DNA of 64,000 nt from JANRKF01 sp033763575 (GTDB lineage Bacteria; Pseudomonadota; Alphaproteobacteria; Rickettsiales; SXRF01), in NCBI GenBank assembly GCA_033763575.1, contig JANRKF010000011.1, positions 62,001 to 126,000 of the forward strand, in the 5' to 3' direction. The stretch's first letter is position 1. Every line of letters starts with the position of its first letter. Under the pieces are notes generated by a model. It was not told the origin of the DNA. It was given only the letters and a program-made list of their open reading frames with translations, and made no database searches. Shown piece by piece: positions 1 to 8,756 of the stretch. Made by a program: the position numbers and the translations under genes.

Positions 1-667
1 GCAGGTTTTTGCCGAACAGGTGTTTGGTGGCCCGGTCGATGATGCGGCTCGCCGGAAATACCAGCCGGTCGAATAGCTTGACCATAGCGGGATTCAGCTT
101 TGTTTTATCTCCCGGCAGGTTACGCATCGAAAACCAGCAGATGAATCCGAGCGCATCCACATATTCGGCGCGCCTGATCGCAAACCCTGCCTTCTCCAGC
201 TTATCCAGCAATGTTTTCTTAGTATAGCGCCGATGATGGCCCACCGCCCTGTCAAAATCCGAATAGAGGCAATGAAAAGCCGGTACATAGAGAAATAACC
301 GCCCGCCCGCCTGCAGTTTTTCATGGAACTGGTGCAACGTTGCCGCATCATCCTCGATATGTTCGAGCACATTCAAGCTGTAAATGCGTTGTTGCGTTGG
401 TGCCGCCTCGATGTGGCCCATTGTCGTAAATCCGTGCGTCGCCAGTGTCTCGCGCAAGAACGGGTCTGCCTCCACGGTGGTGATGCGCTTGCCGTGCGCG
501 GCAAGCCGCAGGGCAAATTCGCCGTTACCCGCCCCGAAATCCAGCGCCTCATCGGCCGCCGCAAGAAACCGCAGCAGCTCCTCTTCCAGGAAACGGTTGT
601 AATTCACCGCTTCTTTCAGGAATTCGAGCGTCTCCTTGCCGCTATAATGCTGGTCGTGCATGCTCAT
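1..667 (-). CDS. Class I SAM-dependent methyltransferase (3' end cut by window)
   Basis: I translated this by hand on the minus strand; 222 codons are open and run off the window edge. A glycine-rich SAM-binding motif I (DFGAGNGEF) lies near residue 45, an acidic motif (TVEADP) follows about 20 residues later, and a motif IV-like NVLEHIEDD lies near residue 100. This order is that of a type 11/12 methyltransferase, often acting on lipids, sugars or small molecules; the substrate cannot be told. ATG at 667 (MSMHDQ) or 661 may be the start; neither has a strong ribosome binding site. It is divergent from rlmH, with 46 bp between the starts. Confidence 0.8.
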   Translation of the reverse strand, partial: MSMHDQHYSGKETLEFLKEAVNYNRFLEEELLRFLAAADEALDFGAGNGEFALRLAAHGKRITTVEADPFLRETLATHGFTTMGHIEAAPTQQRIYSLNVLEHIEDDAATLHQFHEKLQAGGRLFLYVPAFHCLYSDFDRAVGHHRRYTKKTLLDKLEKAGFAIRRAEYVDALGFICWFSMRNLPGDKTKLNPAMVKLFDRLVFPASRIIDRATKHLFGKNL

Positions 668-713
668 GATTTGTCCGTGGCGTCATTGCGATTTGCTGTT
701 TACATTAGCATCC

Positions 714-1136
714 ATGAAAGTGACCATTGCTGCAATCGGTAAAATGAAAGATGCCTCGCCGGAAGCGATGCTGCTGCGCGAATATATCAAGCGCCTGTCG
801 TGGAAAATTACTATCAAGGAATGCAAGGACGATGCCGGGTTACTGGCGGCCTGCGCGGGATGCGAAAAGCTCATCGCACTTGACGAGCGCGGCAGGGACA
901 TGGGAAGCCGCGAGCTGGCCGCGCAGTTTTCGGCGTGGCAGCAGCAGGGTATATCGACGCTGGGGATCGCAATCGGCGGTGCGGGCGGGCTGCATAAGTC
1001 GGTGCGGGATAAGGCTCATCTGCTGCTCGCCTTTGGTCGCGCCACCTGGCCGCATATGCTGGTGCGCGCCATGCTTGCCGAACAGCTTTACCGCGCCTCG
1101 ACGATTATGGACGGCCATCCCTATCACCGCGATTGA
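714..1136 (+). CDS. rlmH: 23S rRNA (pseudouridine1915-N3)-methyltransferase RlmH
   Basis: RlmH is a SPOUT-fold enzyme that methylates pseudouridine 1915 in helix 69 of 23S rRNA on assembled ribosomes. The 140-residue product starts MKVTIAAIGKMKD, contains the SAM-binding knot IAIGGAGGLHKSV, and ends with the conserved AEQLYRASTI and PYHRD tail. It is slightly shorter than the usual 150-160 residues. The open frame extends upstream to 660, but ATG 714 matches the family N-terminus. The stop abuts the stop codon of the convergent gene at 1137 with no gap. In many alphaproteobacteria rlmH lies just ahead of gpmI and envC; here two unrelated minus-strand genes separate them. Confidence 0.93.
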   Translation: MKVTIAAIGKMKDASPEAMLLREYIKRLSWKITIKECKDDAGLLAACAGCEKLIALDERGRDMGSRELAAQFSAWQQQGISTLGIAIGGAGGLHKSVRDKAHLLLAFGRATWPHMLVRAMLAEQLYRASTIMDGHPYHRD

Positions 1137-2084
1137 TTAGCGCATCGCGCCCGGCGCATGGCCGGTATGTTGGTGTTTGTGTAAATGCACCGTGCCGTCA
1201 TCGTGAAAATCCGGATTATAACCCTGCGCCAGGATTTCTTTTTTGAGCAGGAGTTTTTGCGCTGGCGTCGCATCGTTATAGCGCTCGACCAATGCCGCTT
1301 CTTTTGGCGTCATGTAATGGTTCGGGTCGCCGAAGGGCAGCGGCTTGCCGCTCGTATCCTTGGCGATGAAGGAGTAAGGGCGTTTGGGGTAGTCGGTATC
1401 ATGCCCTGTTTCTTTATGGCTCCCCAGTATTTTATCCGCCCCTATACTGGCAGCCAGCGGAAACAGGGTGGAGCCACAGGTGAGCAAATGCGGCAAGGTC
1501 ACGGCAGCACCGGTAAAGCCAAGGCTGGCTGGTTCCTGATAAGGGATAATACCGATGGAGCCGGTGATATTTTCGACGATCTTTGCGCCGACATTCGGGT
1601 CGATCCATTCGTTTGCGACCATTTCGTTGGCGATATATACCAGCCCGTTGCTGATGCCGGTGAGGATGGAGGGCAGGGCGATCATGGCGCTGGTGGCCAG
1701 GGCACTCCATTTGATCACCTTGCCCCAATCAATACCTTCGCCCGTATGGGTTTCGCTTATCCAGTTGCCGAGCGCCACGCCGCCGATACCCGTTACTGCC
1801 GTTGCAATAATATTGGTGATGCCGCCTTTGGCCAGTTCGCCGCCGATCAGCGGCACATAGGAAAGCATCTTGTTCATTGCGAGCGCTACCCCATCGCCTT
1901 CGACGAGATTGTGCATGCCGAATAGCGTCCCCTCGGCTACGTTTATGTCGCCGATGCCGATGGCGGGCGCGACATACGGGGCAAGAACAATGCCTGCGAC
2001 AATCGCTCCTCCACCAAGCGCCAGCATGGTGGGCAGGCTGAAACCGGAGGATGTGTGCTGGGAATGGTCGTGCGCCTCTTCCAT
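1137..2084 (-). CDS. Unknown multi-pass membrane protein with His-rich ends
   Basis: I do not recognise this 315-residue protein. It has several hydrophobic, Gly/Ala-rich stretches (about residues 15-43, 83-110, 125-155 and 195-225) that could cross or insert into a membrane. Both ends are histidine-rich: EEAHDHSQH at the N-terminus and HDDGTVHLHKHQHTGH at the C-terminus. Between them is a polar stretch of about 80 residues (from PYSFIAKDTSG). The start codon lies one base after the stop of the Tat-exported SCO1-like gene, so the two are almost certainly cotranscribed, with AGGA about 10 bases upstream. His-rich tails next to a possible copper-handling partner suggest metal binding, but this is inference. 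Confidence 0.7.
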   Translation of the reverse strand: MEEAHDHSQHTSSGFSLPTMLALGGGAIVAGIVLAPYVAPAIGIGDINVAEGTLFGMHNLVEGDGVALAMNKMLSYVPLIGGELAKGGITNIIATAVTGIGGVALGNWISETHTGEGIDWGKVIKWSALATSAMIALPSILTGISNGLVYIANEMVANEWIDPNVGAKIVENITGSIGIIPYQEPASLGFTGAAVTLPHLLTCGSTLFPLAASIGADKILGSHKETGHDTDYPKRPYSFIAKDTSGKPLPFGDPNHYMTPKEAALVERYNDATPAQKLLLKKEILAQGYNPDFHDDGTVHLHKHQHTGHAPGAMR

Positions 2085-2085
2085 A

Positions 2086-2844
2086 TCAGCCGCGTCCTGG
2101 TCCTTGGGAGTTCAGCGTCCGTAGCAACTCCGCCCGGCGTGCGGGCGCGTCATCGGGTTCCAGCAAGGCCTGCAACCCCAGCGCCTTATTCACTTCTTTT
2201 ACGATATTGTCGGCTTTCGCCGGACGCGCTTCCGGCGTGCCGGCAGAAAACGTGCCGCCCTTGCTCATGCGGTTGCCATTCTTGTCGAATACGAAAATGG
2301 AAGTGCTGTGGCCCCTTGTCGTATCGTTCATCAGGGAGTTTTCCATCACGTTCGCTGCCTCGCTATCGGCATCCCACCTCCCGGATTTTTTGGTTTGCCG
2401 GAACAGGATATGGAGCTGTTCCGGTTTCAGGCCAATATCCTCATATTCCTTGGCGTATTTTGCGCGTACTTCCTCTCTTGAATCATTCTCAGGATACAGG
2501 TTGAAAACCACGACCTCAAATTCCTTGCCTTGAAGTTGTTTAACTGCTGCTTCCAGTGTTGCTTTGATTTTCTTGCAGGCCGGGCAGCCATAAAAACCCG
2601 ATAATGCGATCGTGACCTTATCTTTCAGGACATCCGGCTTGAATACTTCGCCACTCTGGTCGATTAATCGTGCGGTTGTGCCGTTGGTCGCTAACAATGT
2701 TTGCAGGCTTTTGGCCGCCTGCTGGGCAGCGGCATCCTCTGTCGAGAGCAACATACCCGTTGCCACACCTGCCACACCCACCGCACCGGCCACACCCGCC
2801 TTCAGAAACTCCCTGCGGCCTACGCCATCTTGCTCATCATCCAT
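2086..2844 (-). CDS. Tat-exported SCO1/thioredoxin-like protein
   Basis: The 252-residue product begins with a twin-arginine signal (GRREFLK at residues 9-15) followed by a hydrophobic Ala/Gly/Val segment and DAAAQQ, so it should be exported folded to the periplasm. A thioredoxin-fold domain follows, with ALSGFYGCPACKK (Cys87 and Cys90) and a later RGHSTSIFVFDKNG that resembles the conserved histidine region of SCO1/SenC copper chaperones. It could be a copper chaperone for cytochrome oxidase, a thiol reductase, or an AhpC/TSA-like protein. The spacing of the cysteines (CxxC) is closer to thioredoxin than to classical SCO1 (CxxxC). It leads the two-gene unit with the downstream membrane protein. 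Confidence 0.75.
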   Translation of the reverse strand: MDDEQDGVGRREFLKAGVAGAVGVAGVATGMLLSTEDAAAQQAAKSLQTLLATNGTTARLIDQSGEVFKPDVLKDKVTIALSGFYGCPACKKIKATLEAAVKQLQGKEFEVVVFNLYPENDSREEVRAKYAKEYEDIGLKPEQLHILFRQTKKSGRWDADSEAANVMENSLMNDTTRGHSTSIFVFDKNGNRMSKGGTFSAGTPEARPAKADNIVKEVNKALGLQALLEPDDAPARRAELLRTLNSQGPGRG

Positions 2845-3020
2845 TGTGCCCCCTATTGTAAGAACCCCCAGTCTAACCGATTATTTGTCATTTTTCAACA
2901 GGCTGGACTAAAAAATACTAGGCGCTACCCACCAGATGTTGTAGTTTCTGCCGCACGGGAACAGATACAGGAAAGAAAATTGATAATGACGCGTCCTATG
3001 CTTGATGGTTTGGATGTTGG

Positions 3021-3122
3021 GGGCTTCCCCCTCCCCAATAGGGGGAGGGTTGGGGTGGGGGCATCCACGGAAAGCGGTGCGAATAATGCCCCCCTCCTGA
3101 CCTCCCCCCTACGGTGGGAGGG
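3021..3122. repeat. GC-rich palindromic intergenic element upstream of gpmI
   Basis: Three nested or adjacent inverted repeats are visible. C-rich 3027-3036 pairs with G-rich 3041-3049 around AATA. GGGGGCAT near 3056 pairs with ATGCCCCC near 3085. CCTCCC at 3101 pairs with GGGAGG at 3116-3121. The last arm is also the Shine-Dalgarno sequence of gpmI. This type of C-run/G-run hairpin is typical of dispersed REP-like elements. Confidence 0.75.
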
Positions 3123-3125
3123 AAT

Positions 3126-4652
3126 ATGACGCGTCCGAAGCCGGTGGTGCTGATGATTCTGGATGGGTGGGGGCATAATCATTCGCCCGACCATAATGCG
3201 ATTGCGGCGGCCCGCACGCCGAACATGGACGCGCTGATGCGCGATTACCCGCACGGACTCATCAATGCCTCCGAGCTGCATGTGGGGCTGCCGGAGGGGC
3301 AGATGGGTAATTCGGAAGTCGGTCATATGAATATCGGTTCCGGCCGCGTCATCATGCAGGAGCTGCCGAAAATCGATGCCGCGATTGCAAACGGCGCGCT
3401 GGAAAAGCAGCTGGCGCAACATAAAATGCCCGGCACCATGCACCTTCTCGGCCTTCTTTCGCCCGGCGGCGTCCACTCCCACCAGATGCACATGGCCGCG
3501 CTCGCCAACATGCTTGCCGCCCATGGCACGCATGTCTATGTGCATTTATTCCTCGACGGGCGCGATACGCCGCCGCAATCGGCACTGGAATATATCGCGC
3601 AGTTCGAACGCGACATCGCTGCGCGGGCGAATATCGAAATCGCTACCGTTTCCGGGCGTTACTATGCGATGGACCGCGACAAGCGCTGGGATAGGGTGAG
3701 CAAAGCCTATGAAACCTTGGTGTCTGCGGAAGGCGAACGTTTCGCCTCGGCGCATCAGGCGGTGGAAGAAGCCTATTCGCAAGGCATCACCGATGAATTC
3801 ATCAAGCCCTACGTCATCGGCGATTATGCCGGGATGATCGATGGCGACGGGCTGCTCTGCGCCAATTTCCGTGCCGACCGCGTGCGCGAAATATTATCGG
3901 CGCTGCTCATCACGGAATTTCCGGATTTTGCGCGCAGTAAAACGGTGCGGTTTTCCTCGGCGATTGCGCTAACGGAATATTCCTCGACGCTGGCGAAATA
4001 TATGACGGTGCTGTTCCCGCCGGAGAGCCTCACCGATATTCTGGGCGAGGTCGTATCGAAGGCGGGTTTGAAACAGTTACGCATCGCCGAGACGGAAAAA
4101 TACGCGCATGTCACTTTCTTTTTCAATGGCGGGCGCGAGCAGGAATTTCCCGGCGAGGAGCGCATCCTCGTGCCGTCGCCGAAAGTGGCGACCTATGATT
4201 TGCAGCCGGAAATGTCGGCGCCGGAAGTGACCGATAAGCTGGTAGCTAGCATCGAAGCGGAGGCGTTTGACCTCATCGTCGTCAATTATGCCAACACCGA
4301 TATGGTCGGGCATTCCGGCAATATTGCCGCCGCGACCCAAGCGGTGGAAGCGGTGGATGCGTGTGTCGGTCGCGTGGTGGAAGCGGCGCTTGCCAGGGGC
4401 GGCGCGGTACTCATCACCGCCGATCACGGTAATGCCGAAATGATGTATGATGATGACACCAGGCAGCCGCACACGGCGCATACGCTGAATCTTGTTCCGG
4501 CGATTCTCATTTCGAAAGCACTTTACGGCAAGAAAATTACCATACCGGAGGGGCGGCTGGGCGATGTCGCGCCGACGATCCTGCAATGGCTGCAACTGCC
4601 GCAACCGCCAGCGATGACCGGCACGTCGTTGCTTAAAGATTATGCGGCGTAG
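3126..4652 (+). CDS. gpmI: 2,3-bisphosphoglycerate-independent phosphoglycerate mutase
   Basis: This enzyme interconverts 3- and 2-phosphoglycerate in glycolysis and gluconeogenesis using two metal ions and a phosphoserine intermediate. The 508-residue product starts MTRPKPVVLMILDGWG, where the aspartate is a metal ligand. The phosphoacceptor serine is Ser63 in GNSEVGHMNIGSGR. LDGRDTPP and the C-terminal metal-binding ITADHGNAE are present. Length and motifs are complete. ATG 3126 is preceded by GGGAGGGAAT, an excellent ribosome binding site that is part of a palindromic repeat. The gene overlaps envC by 11 bp, so it leads the gpmI-envC-ctpA-deacetylase-rppH run. Confidence 0.97.
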   Translation: MTRPKPVVLMILDGWGHNHSPDHNAIAAARTPNMDALMRDYPHGLINASELHVGLPEGQMGNSEVGHMNIGSGRVIMQELPKIDAAIANGALEKQLAQHKMPGTMHLLGLLSPGGVHSHQMHMAALANMLAAHGTHVYVHLFLDGRDTPPQSALEYIAQFERDIAARANIEIATVSGRYYAMDRDKRWDRVSKAYETLVSAEGERFASAHQAVEEAYSQGITDEFIKPYVIGDYAGMIDGDGLLCANFRADRVREILSALLITEFPDFARSKTVRFSSAIALTEYSSTLAKYMTVLFPPESLTDILGEVVSKAGLKQLRIAETEKYAHVTFFFNGGREQEFPGEERILVPSPKVATYDLQPEMSAPEVTDKLVASIEAEAFDLIVVNYANTDMVGHSGNIAAATQAVEAVDACVGRVVEAALARGGAVLITADHGNAEMMYDDDTRQPHTAHTLNLVPAILISKALYGKKITIPEGRLGDVAPTILQWLQLPQPPAMTGTSLLKDYAA

Positions 4653-5796
4653 CGCGCTCCTGTTCATCGCCTTGTGGCCGCTTTCAGCAGGGGCCGCTCC
4701 CAAAGATGACCTTGCCAAAACGCAAGCAGCGCTCAAGGCCTCGCAGGCCTCGCAGGAAAAACTCGCCGCCGCGCAGAAGGAGATGGAAAGCGAGCTGGTC
4801 GATTTGCAAAAAAAACTGGTGCGCGCTGCCGCCGCACTGCAAAAAAATGAAAGGGCGCTCGCGGCTTCCGAGCGTGAATTGCAACGGCTCGAAGGTGAAC
4901 TGGCGGCGAAGGAAAAAGATTTTTCCGCCAAGCGCCAGAAGCTCGACGGCCTCTCGCGCATGGCGATTCGCCTCAGCCGCACCCCCCCGCAGGCGATGGT
5001 GCTGATGCCAACCGACGGTAAAAGCCGCATTCAGGCAGCCCGGGCGCTTTCGCTAATCACCACGGAAATGAAAACGCAGGCAGAGACGCTGCGTAAGGAA
5101 CTGGAAACACTCGCTACGCTCAAAAGCAAGGTGGAGAAAGAAAAAACCGAAACATCGGCGCTTCGTGAGGCGGGCAGGGCGGAGAAGAAATCCCTGGAGG
5201 CATCGCTTAAGAGCCGCAAAAAACTACGCGATAAAATCGCCTCCTCCCGCGCTAAGGAAGAAAGCAGGATCGCTGAACTCGCCAAGAAAGCGGGCAGCTT
5301 GCAGGAGTTAGTCAGCGTGCTGGAGAATCGCGCCAAGGCCCCTAAAACATCGGCGGGAGGCAGGGAAGTGGTGAGTGATGAAGGCATTTCAGGCCGCCAT
5401 GGCAGCATGCGAGAATTCGCTGGTGCGAAAGGAAGTATCCGCGTGCCGGTTTCGGGCCGGGTGGTCGTGGGCTATGGCGACCGCGATGGCGGCGATTCCA
5501 GCAAAGGTATTAAAATCGAGGCCCGCAACGGCGCAACAGTGGTCGCTCCCTTCGATGCCGAAGTGGCGTATAGCGGCACATTCCTTGGCTATGGACGACT
5601 GGTCATCCTCAAGCACCGTGGGAATTTTCACACACTGCTTGCGGGGCTGTCGCAGGTGGATGTGAAAAGCGGTGAGTTCCTCTTGGAAGGCGAACCGATT
5701 GGTGCTATGGGTGGTGGGGATCATTCGCAGCTTTATGTCGAGTTGCGCGAAAATAATCAGCCCGTCAATCCGGAAAAATGGATGCGCGGGTTATAA
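4642..5796 (+). CDS. envC: EnvC-like murein hydrolase activator (degenerate LytM/M23)
   Basis: EnvC-type proteins are periplasmic coiled-coil proteins whose catalytically dead LytM domain switches on amidases that split septal peptidoglycan. The 384-residue product has a signal peptide (LLFIALWPLSAGAA), a long Lys/Glu/Ala-rich coiled coil (about residues 20-230), a linker, and a C-terminal M23 fold (about 275-384). The M23 zinc ligands are missing: the first H-x-D position reads SKGIKIEA, and the final HxH position reads LYVEL. It therefore looks like an activator, not a hydrolase. It overlaps gpmI and is followed after 18 bp by ctpA, the usual alphaproteobacterial arrangement. Confidence 0.88.
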   Translation: MRRSALLFIALWPLSAGAAPKDDLAKTQAALKASQASQEKLAAAQKEMESELVDLQKKLVRAAAALQKNERALAASERELQRLEGELAAKEKDFSAKRQKLDGLSRMAIRLSRTPPQAMVLMPTDGKSRIQAARALSLITTEMKTQAETLRKELETLATLKSKVEKEKTETSALREAGRAEKKSLEASLKSRKKLRDKIASSRAKEESRIAELAKKAGSLQELVSVLENRAKAPKTSAGGREVVSDEGISGRHGSMREFAGAKGSIRVPVSGRVVVGYGDRDGGDSSKGIKIEARNGATVVAPFDAEVAYSGTFLGYGRLVILKHRGNFHTLLAGLSQVDVKSGEFLLEGEPIGAMGGGDHSQLYVELRENNQPVNPEKWMRGL

Positions 5797-5814
5797 CGAA
5801 TCAGAAGGATAACT

Positions 5815-7182
5815 ATGCGCCGCGTTGTAAAACTTGCCTTTGTTTCTGCTGTAATGCTGTCGGTGGTGCCGGTCATTTCCTATGCCCAGAAAAACGATAC
5901 GCTGGAACTCCTCACCTTGTTCGGCGATGTGTTCGACCGCGTGCGCAGCGACTATGTCGAAGAGGTCAAAGACGCTGACATTATCGAAGCGGCGATCAAC
6001 GGCATGCTCTCCTCGCTCGACCCGCACTCGGGTTACATGAACGAAAAAAACTTCCAGGAAATGCAGGTGCAGACGCGTGGCGAATTCGGTGGGCTTGGTA
6101 TCGAGGTGACCATGGAAAACGGGTTGGTCAAGGTGGTATCGCCGATTGATGATACACCGGCGGCCAAAGCCGGGGTGCTGCCGGGCGATTATGTCAGTTT
6201 CATCGACGATGAGGCCGTCATGGGCCTTTCGCTCAACGAAGCGGTGGATAAAATGCGCGGCAAAGTCGATACCAAGGTGAAGCTCACCATTCTGCGTGAG
6301 GGTGCGGTGGAGCCAATCGAAGTGACGCTCATCCGCGCTAATATCAAGATACGTTCCAGCAAAGGCCGCGCTGAGGGTGATGATATCGCCTATCTACGCC
6401 TTGCCCAGTTTAATGAAAAAACAACCGAGCAGATGCGCGAAGAATTTGCCCGCATCAAAAAAGATACGCCGAACCTGCGTGGCGTGGTGCTTGATCTGCG
6501 CAACAATCCGGGCGGGCTGCTCGATGAAGCCATTTCGGTGTCGGATGCGTTCCTGACCGGCGGCGAAGTGGTGTCCACTCGCGAGCGCGACCCCAATAAA
6601 ACCAAGCGCTACAGCGCCAAACAGGGTGACGAGCTGGTGCCGGTCGATATGCCGATCGTGGTGTTGGTGAATGCCGGTTCGGCGTCGGCGTCGGAAATCG
6701 TTTCCGGTGCGTTGCAGGACCATAAGCGTGCCATCATCATGGGCACCAAAACCTTCGGCAAAGGCTCGGTGCAAACGGTCATTCCGCTACCGGAACATGG
6801 TGCGATGCGGCTGACCACGGCGCGTTATTACACTCCTTCGGGCCATTCGATCCAGGCCAAGGGTATTGAGCCGGATATTATCGTCGAGCAGGCGAAAATC
6901 GAGCCTCTCAAGCAGAATGATAAAATGCGCATGGAAGCGGATCTCCGCCGTCGTCTTGAAAATCTTGAAGATAAAAAGGCGCAGGAGCGGCTCAAAAAAT
7001 CGGGCGCATTGAAAAAAGACGATGACGAGAGCGATAAAGATGACAAGAAAGACGACAAAACCGATAAAGCCGATAAAGAAACATCGGCTGATGGCGGCGA
7101 TTCGAATCAGGATTTCCAGCTGCAGCGTGCAATCGATCTGCTGCGGGCGGCGCATGTGTTTAATCTGTCATCGGCGCAGTAG
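5815..7182 (+). CDS. ctpA: Carboxy-terminal processing protease (S41)
   Basis: CtpA/Prc proteases trim or degrade periplasmic proteins from their C-termini, including cell-wall hydrolases, which fits the neighbouring envC. The 455-residue product has a signal peptide (VKLAFVSAVMLSVVPVISYA), the helical ELLTLFGDVFDRVRSDY segment, a PDZ domain (about residues 80-165, GLGIEVTMENG) and the S41 core. The catalytic serine lies in GSASASE (288-294) and the lysine in TKTFGKGSVQ. The last 80 residues are a highly charged Lys/Asp tail (DDESDKDDKKDDK), probably disordered. AAGGATA lies just ahead of the ATG. Confidence 0.95.
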   Translation: MRRVVKLAFVSAVMLSVVPVISYAQKNDTLELLTLFGDVFDRVRSDYVEEVKDADIIEAAINGMLSSLDPHSGYMNEKNFQEMQVQTRGEFGGLGIEVTMENGLVKVVSPIDDTPAAKAGVLPGDYVSFIDDEAVMGLSLNEAVDKMRGKVDTKVKLTILREGAVEPIEVTLIRANIKIRSSKGRAEGDDIAYLRLAQFNEKTTEQMREEFARIKKDTPNLRGVVLDLRNNPGGLLDEAISVSDAFLTGGEVVSTRERDPNKTKRYSAKQGDELVPVDMPIVVLVNAGSASASEIVSGALQDHKRAIIMGTKTFGKGSVQTVIPLPEHGAMRLTTARYYTPSGHSIQAKGIEPDIIVEQAKIEPLKQNDKMRMEADLRRRLENLEDKKAQERLKKSGALKKDDDESDKDDKKDDKTDKADKETSADGGDSNQDFQLQRAIDLLRAAHVFNLSSAQ

Positions 7183-7197
7183 CGAGGCGGGGACGGG

Positions 7198-8286
7198 ATG
7201 AAAATACTCCTTGCCCGCCATCTTGCGATCATCATGAAAGCCGCTCTGGCGCTGTGCCTTTTGTGGATGGCGGCGATGCTTGCTATATTCTGGATGTCGG
7301 GTGCCGAGGAAACGAAACAGGCGCTCGCCAGCGGCAAGCGTTTTATCATCCATATTGCCGATGGCAGGGTAGAGGGCCTGGCTCCTGCCGCACCGGAACA
7401 AACAGCCGAAGCAACGCCTGCGCCCGATATTCCGCCTCCGGCGGCGGCAGAACCTGAAATGGTAACTGACGTGCAGGCCTCGGCCAACCCGATTGCCGAG
7501 GTGTCGGATGATTTGCTGGATAAAAGCGCAGGCACGGTGCTGCCGAAAATCTCGGAAGCAGGAATCAAGCCCTGGCAATATTATATCAAAACATTCCGCA
7601 GGCAGAATGAGATGCCGCTGATTGCGATCATTATCACCGGTCTGGGCCATAGTAAGCATACAACGGAAATGGCGCTTGCGCTTGACGACCGAATTGGGCT
7701 CGCTTTTTCTCCGTATGCTGCGGCGATTACCGGCTGGTCTTCGGCATCGCGCATGACCGGGCATGAAATGTATGTCGAGCTGCCGCTGCAAACGGCGGGG
7801 TATCCCGATGACGATCCGGGCCCATATTCTATTCTGGTAACCGGCGGTAACGATCGAAACCTCAAACATCTGCAATGGGCGATGTCGCGCTTCCAGGGGT
7901 ATGTCGGGCTGGTCGCGCCGCCGCGGGAAGTGGTGACGCGTAGTGCCGACGCTTTCGCGCCGCTGCGTGAGGAAATCGCCAGGCGCGGCGTGATGCTGGT
8001 GCGTGCGCGTGACGCCGTCGCGCCGGAAGGAGATAAGAAGAAAAAACAGGTGCCGATCGTGGAATTGGGCGCTGATGTGTGGATTGATGAAGAGCTTTCC
8101 GACATGTCGATACAGGCACGGCTGGCGACGCTTGAGCAGATGGCCCAGCGCGACGGCATGGCGATTGGCATTGCCCGTGCCTATCCGCTGTCGATCACGC
8201 AAATCAAGCAATGGCAGGAAACGCTGGGCTCGCATGGGATCGTGCTGGCACCGGCATCGTTCATCGCCAAGCTGAAATTCCCGTGA
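7198..8286 (+). CDS. Divergent polysaccharide deacetylase family protein
   Basis: The 362-residue product has one N-terminal membrane anchor (about residues 10-32), a Pro/Ala-rich linker, and a C-terminal domain of the divergent polysaccharide deacetylase family (DUF610, YibQ-like). Visible family features are PLIAIIITGLGHSK near residue 140, LPLQTAGYPDDDPGPYSIL, and the C-terminal AIGIARAYPLSITQIKQW. The domain probably acts in the periplasm on cell-wall or envelope polysaccharide; the exact reaction is not established for the family. It follows ctpA by 15 bp and its stop codon is shared with the GTG start of rppH (GTGA), so they are translationally coupled. Confidence 0.85.
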   Translation: MKILLARHLAIIMKAALALCLLWMAAMLAIFWMSGAEETKQALASGKRFIIHIADGRVEGLAPAAPEQTAEATPAPDIPPPAAAEPEMVTDVQASANPIAEVSDDLLDKSAGTVLPKISEAGIKPWQYYIKTFRRQNEMPLIAIIITGLGHSKHTTEMALALDDRIGLAFSPYAAAITGWSSASRMTGHEMYVELPLQTAGYPDDDPGPYSILVTGGNDRNLKHLQWAMSRFQGYVGLVAPPREVVTRSADAFAPLREEIARRGVMLVRARDAVAPEGDKKKKQVPIVELGADVWIDEELSDMSIQARLATLEQMAQRDGMAIGIARAYPLSITQIKQWQETLGSHGIVLAPASFIAKLKFP

Positions 8287-8756
8287 CTGCTTCGCTTCCT
8301 TACAGGCCCTGCGTCGGCATCATGCTGATCAACCGCGACGGGCTGGTTTTTGCCGCCAAGCGTATTGATACGTTGGCGGAGGCGTGGCAGATGCCGCAGG
8401 GTGGGATCGATGAAGGCGAAGACCCACGCGCTGCGGCGATGCGCGAACTGGAAGAAGAAATAGGCACGAATAAGGCGGAGATCGTTGCGGAAAGCAAGAC
8501 GTGGCTTTCCTATGATTTGCCGGAGCATCTGGTGGGGCAGCTATGGGGCGGGAAATATCGCGGGCAGCAACAAAAATGGTTCGCGATGCGTTTTCTGGGC
8601 ACGGATGGCGACATCAATATTGCCACGAAACATCCCGAGTTTTCCGAGTGGAAATGGACGCCCCGCGAGACGCTGCCGGATTTAATCGTGCCGTTCAAGC
8701 GAGCATTATATCAATCCGTGGTCTCGGAATTCAGCAGCTTGTTTTCATCGATCTGA
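8283..8756 (+). CDS. rppH: RNA pyrophosphohydrolase RppH (Nudix)
   Basis: RppH removes pyrophosphate from triphosphorylated mRNA 5' ends and so starts RNase E-dependent decay. The 157-residue protein carries a perfect Nudix box (GGIDEG-E-7 residues-REL-EEEIG). The N-terminus TASLPYRPCVGIMLINRDG and the C-terminal WKWTPRETLPDLIVPFKRALY match alphaproteobacterial RppH. I chose the GTG at 8283, which overlaps the upstream stop as GTGA, because the family sequence begins there; the open frame extends further upstream. The 3' end overlaps the convergent RND pump gene by 46 bp. Confidence 0.92.
   Translation: MTASLPYRPCVGIMLINRDGLVFAAKRIDTLAEAWQMPQGGIDEGEDPRAAAMRELEEEIGTNKAEIVAESKTWLSYDLPEHLVGQLWGGKYRGQQQKWFAMRFLGTDGDINIATKHPEFSEWKWTPRETLPDLIVPFKRALYQSVVSEFSSLFSSI

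Noticed and set aside
4077..5030. Minus-strand frame spanning the gpmI/envC junction
   Set aside because: Antisense to two secure genes; Ser/Arg-rich with no motif.
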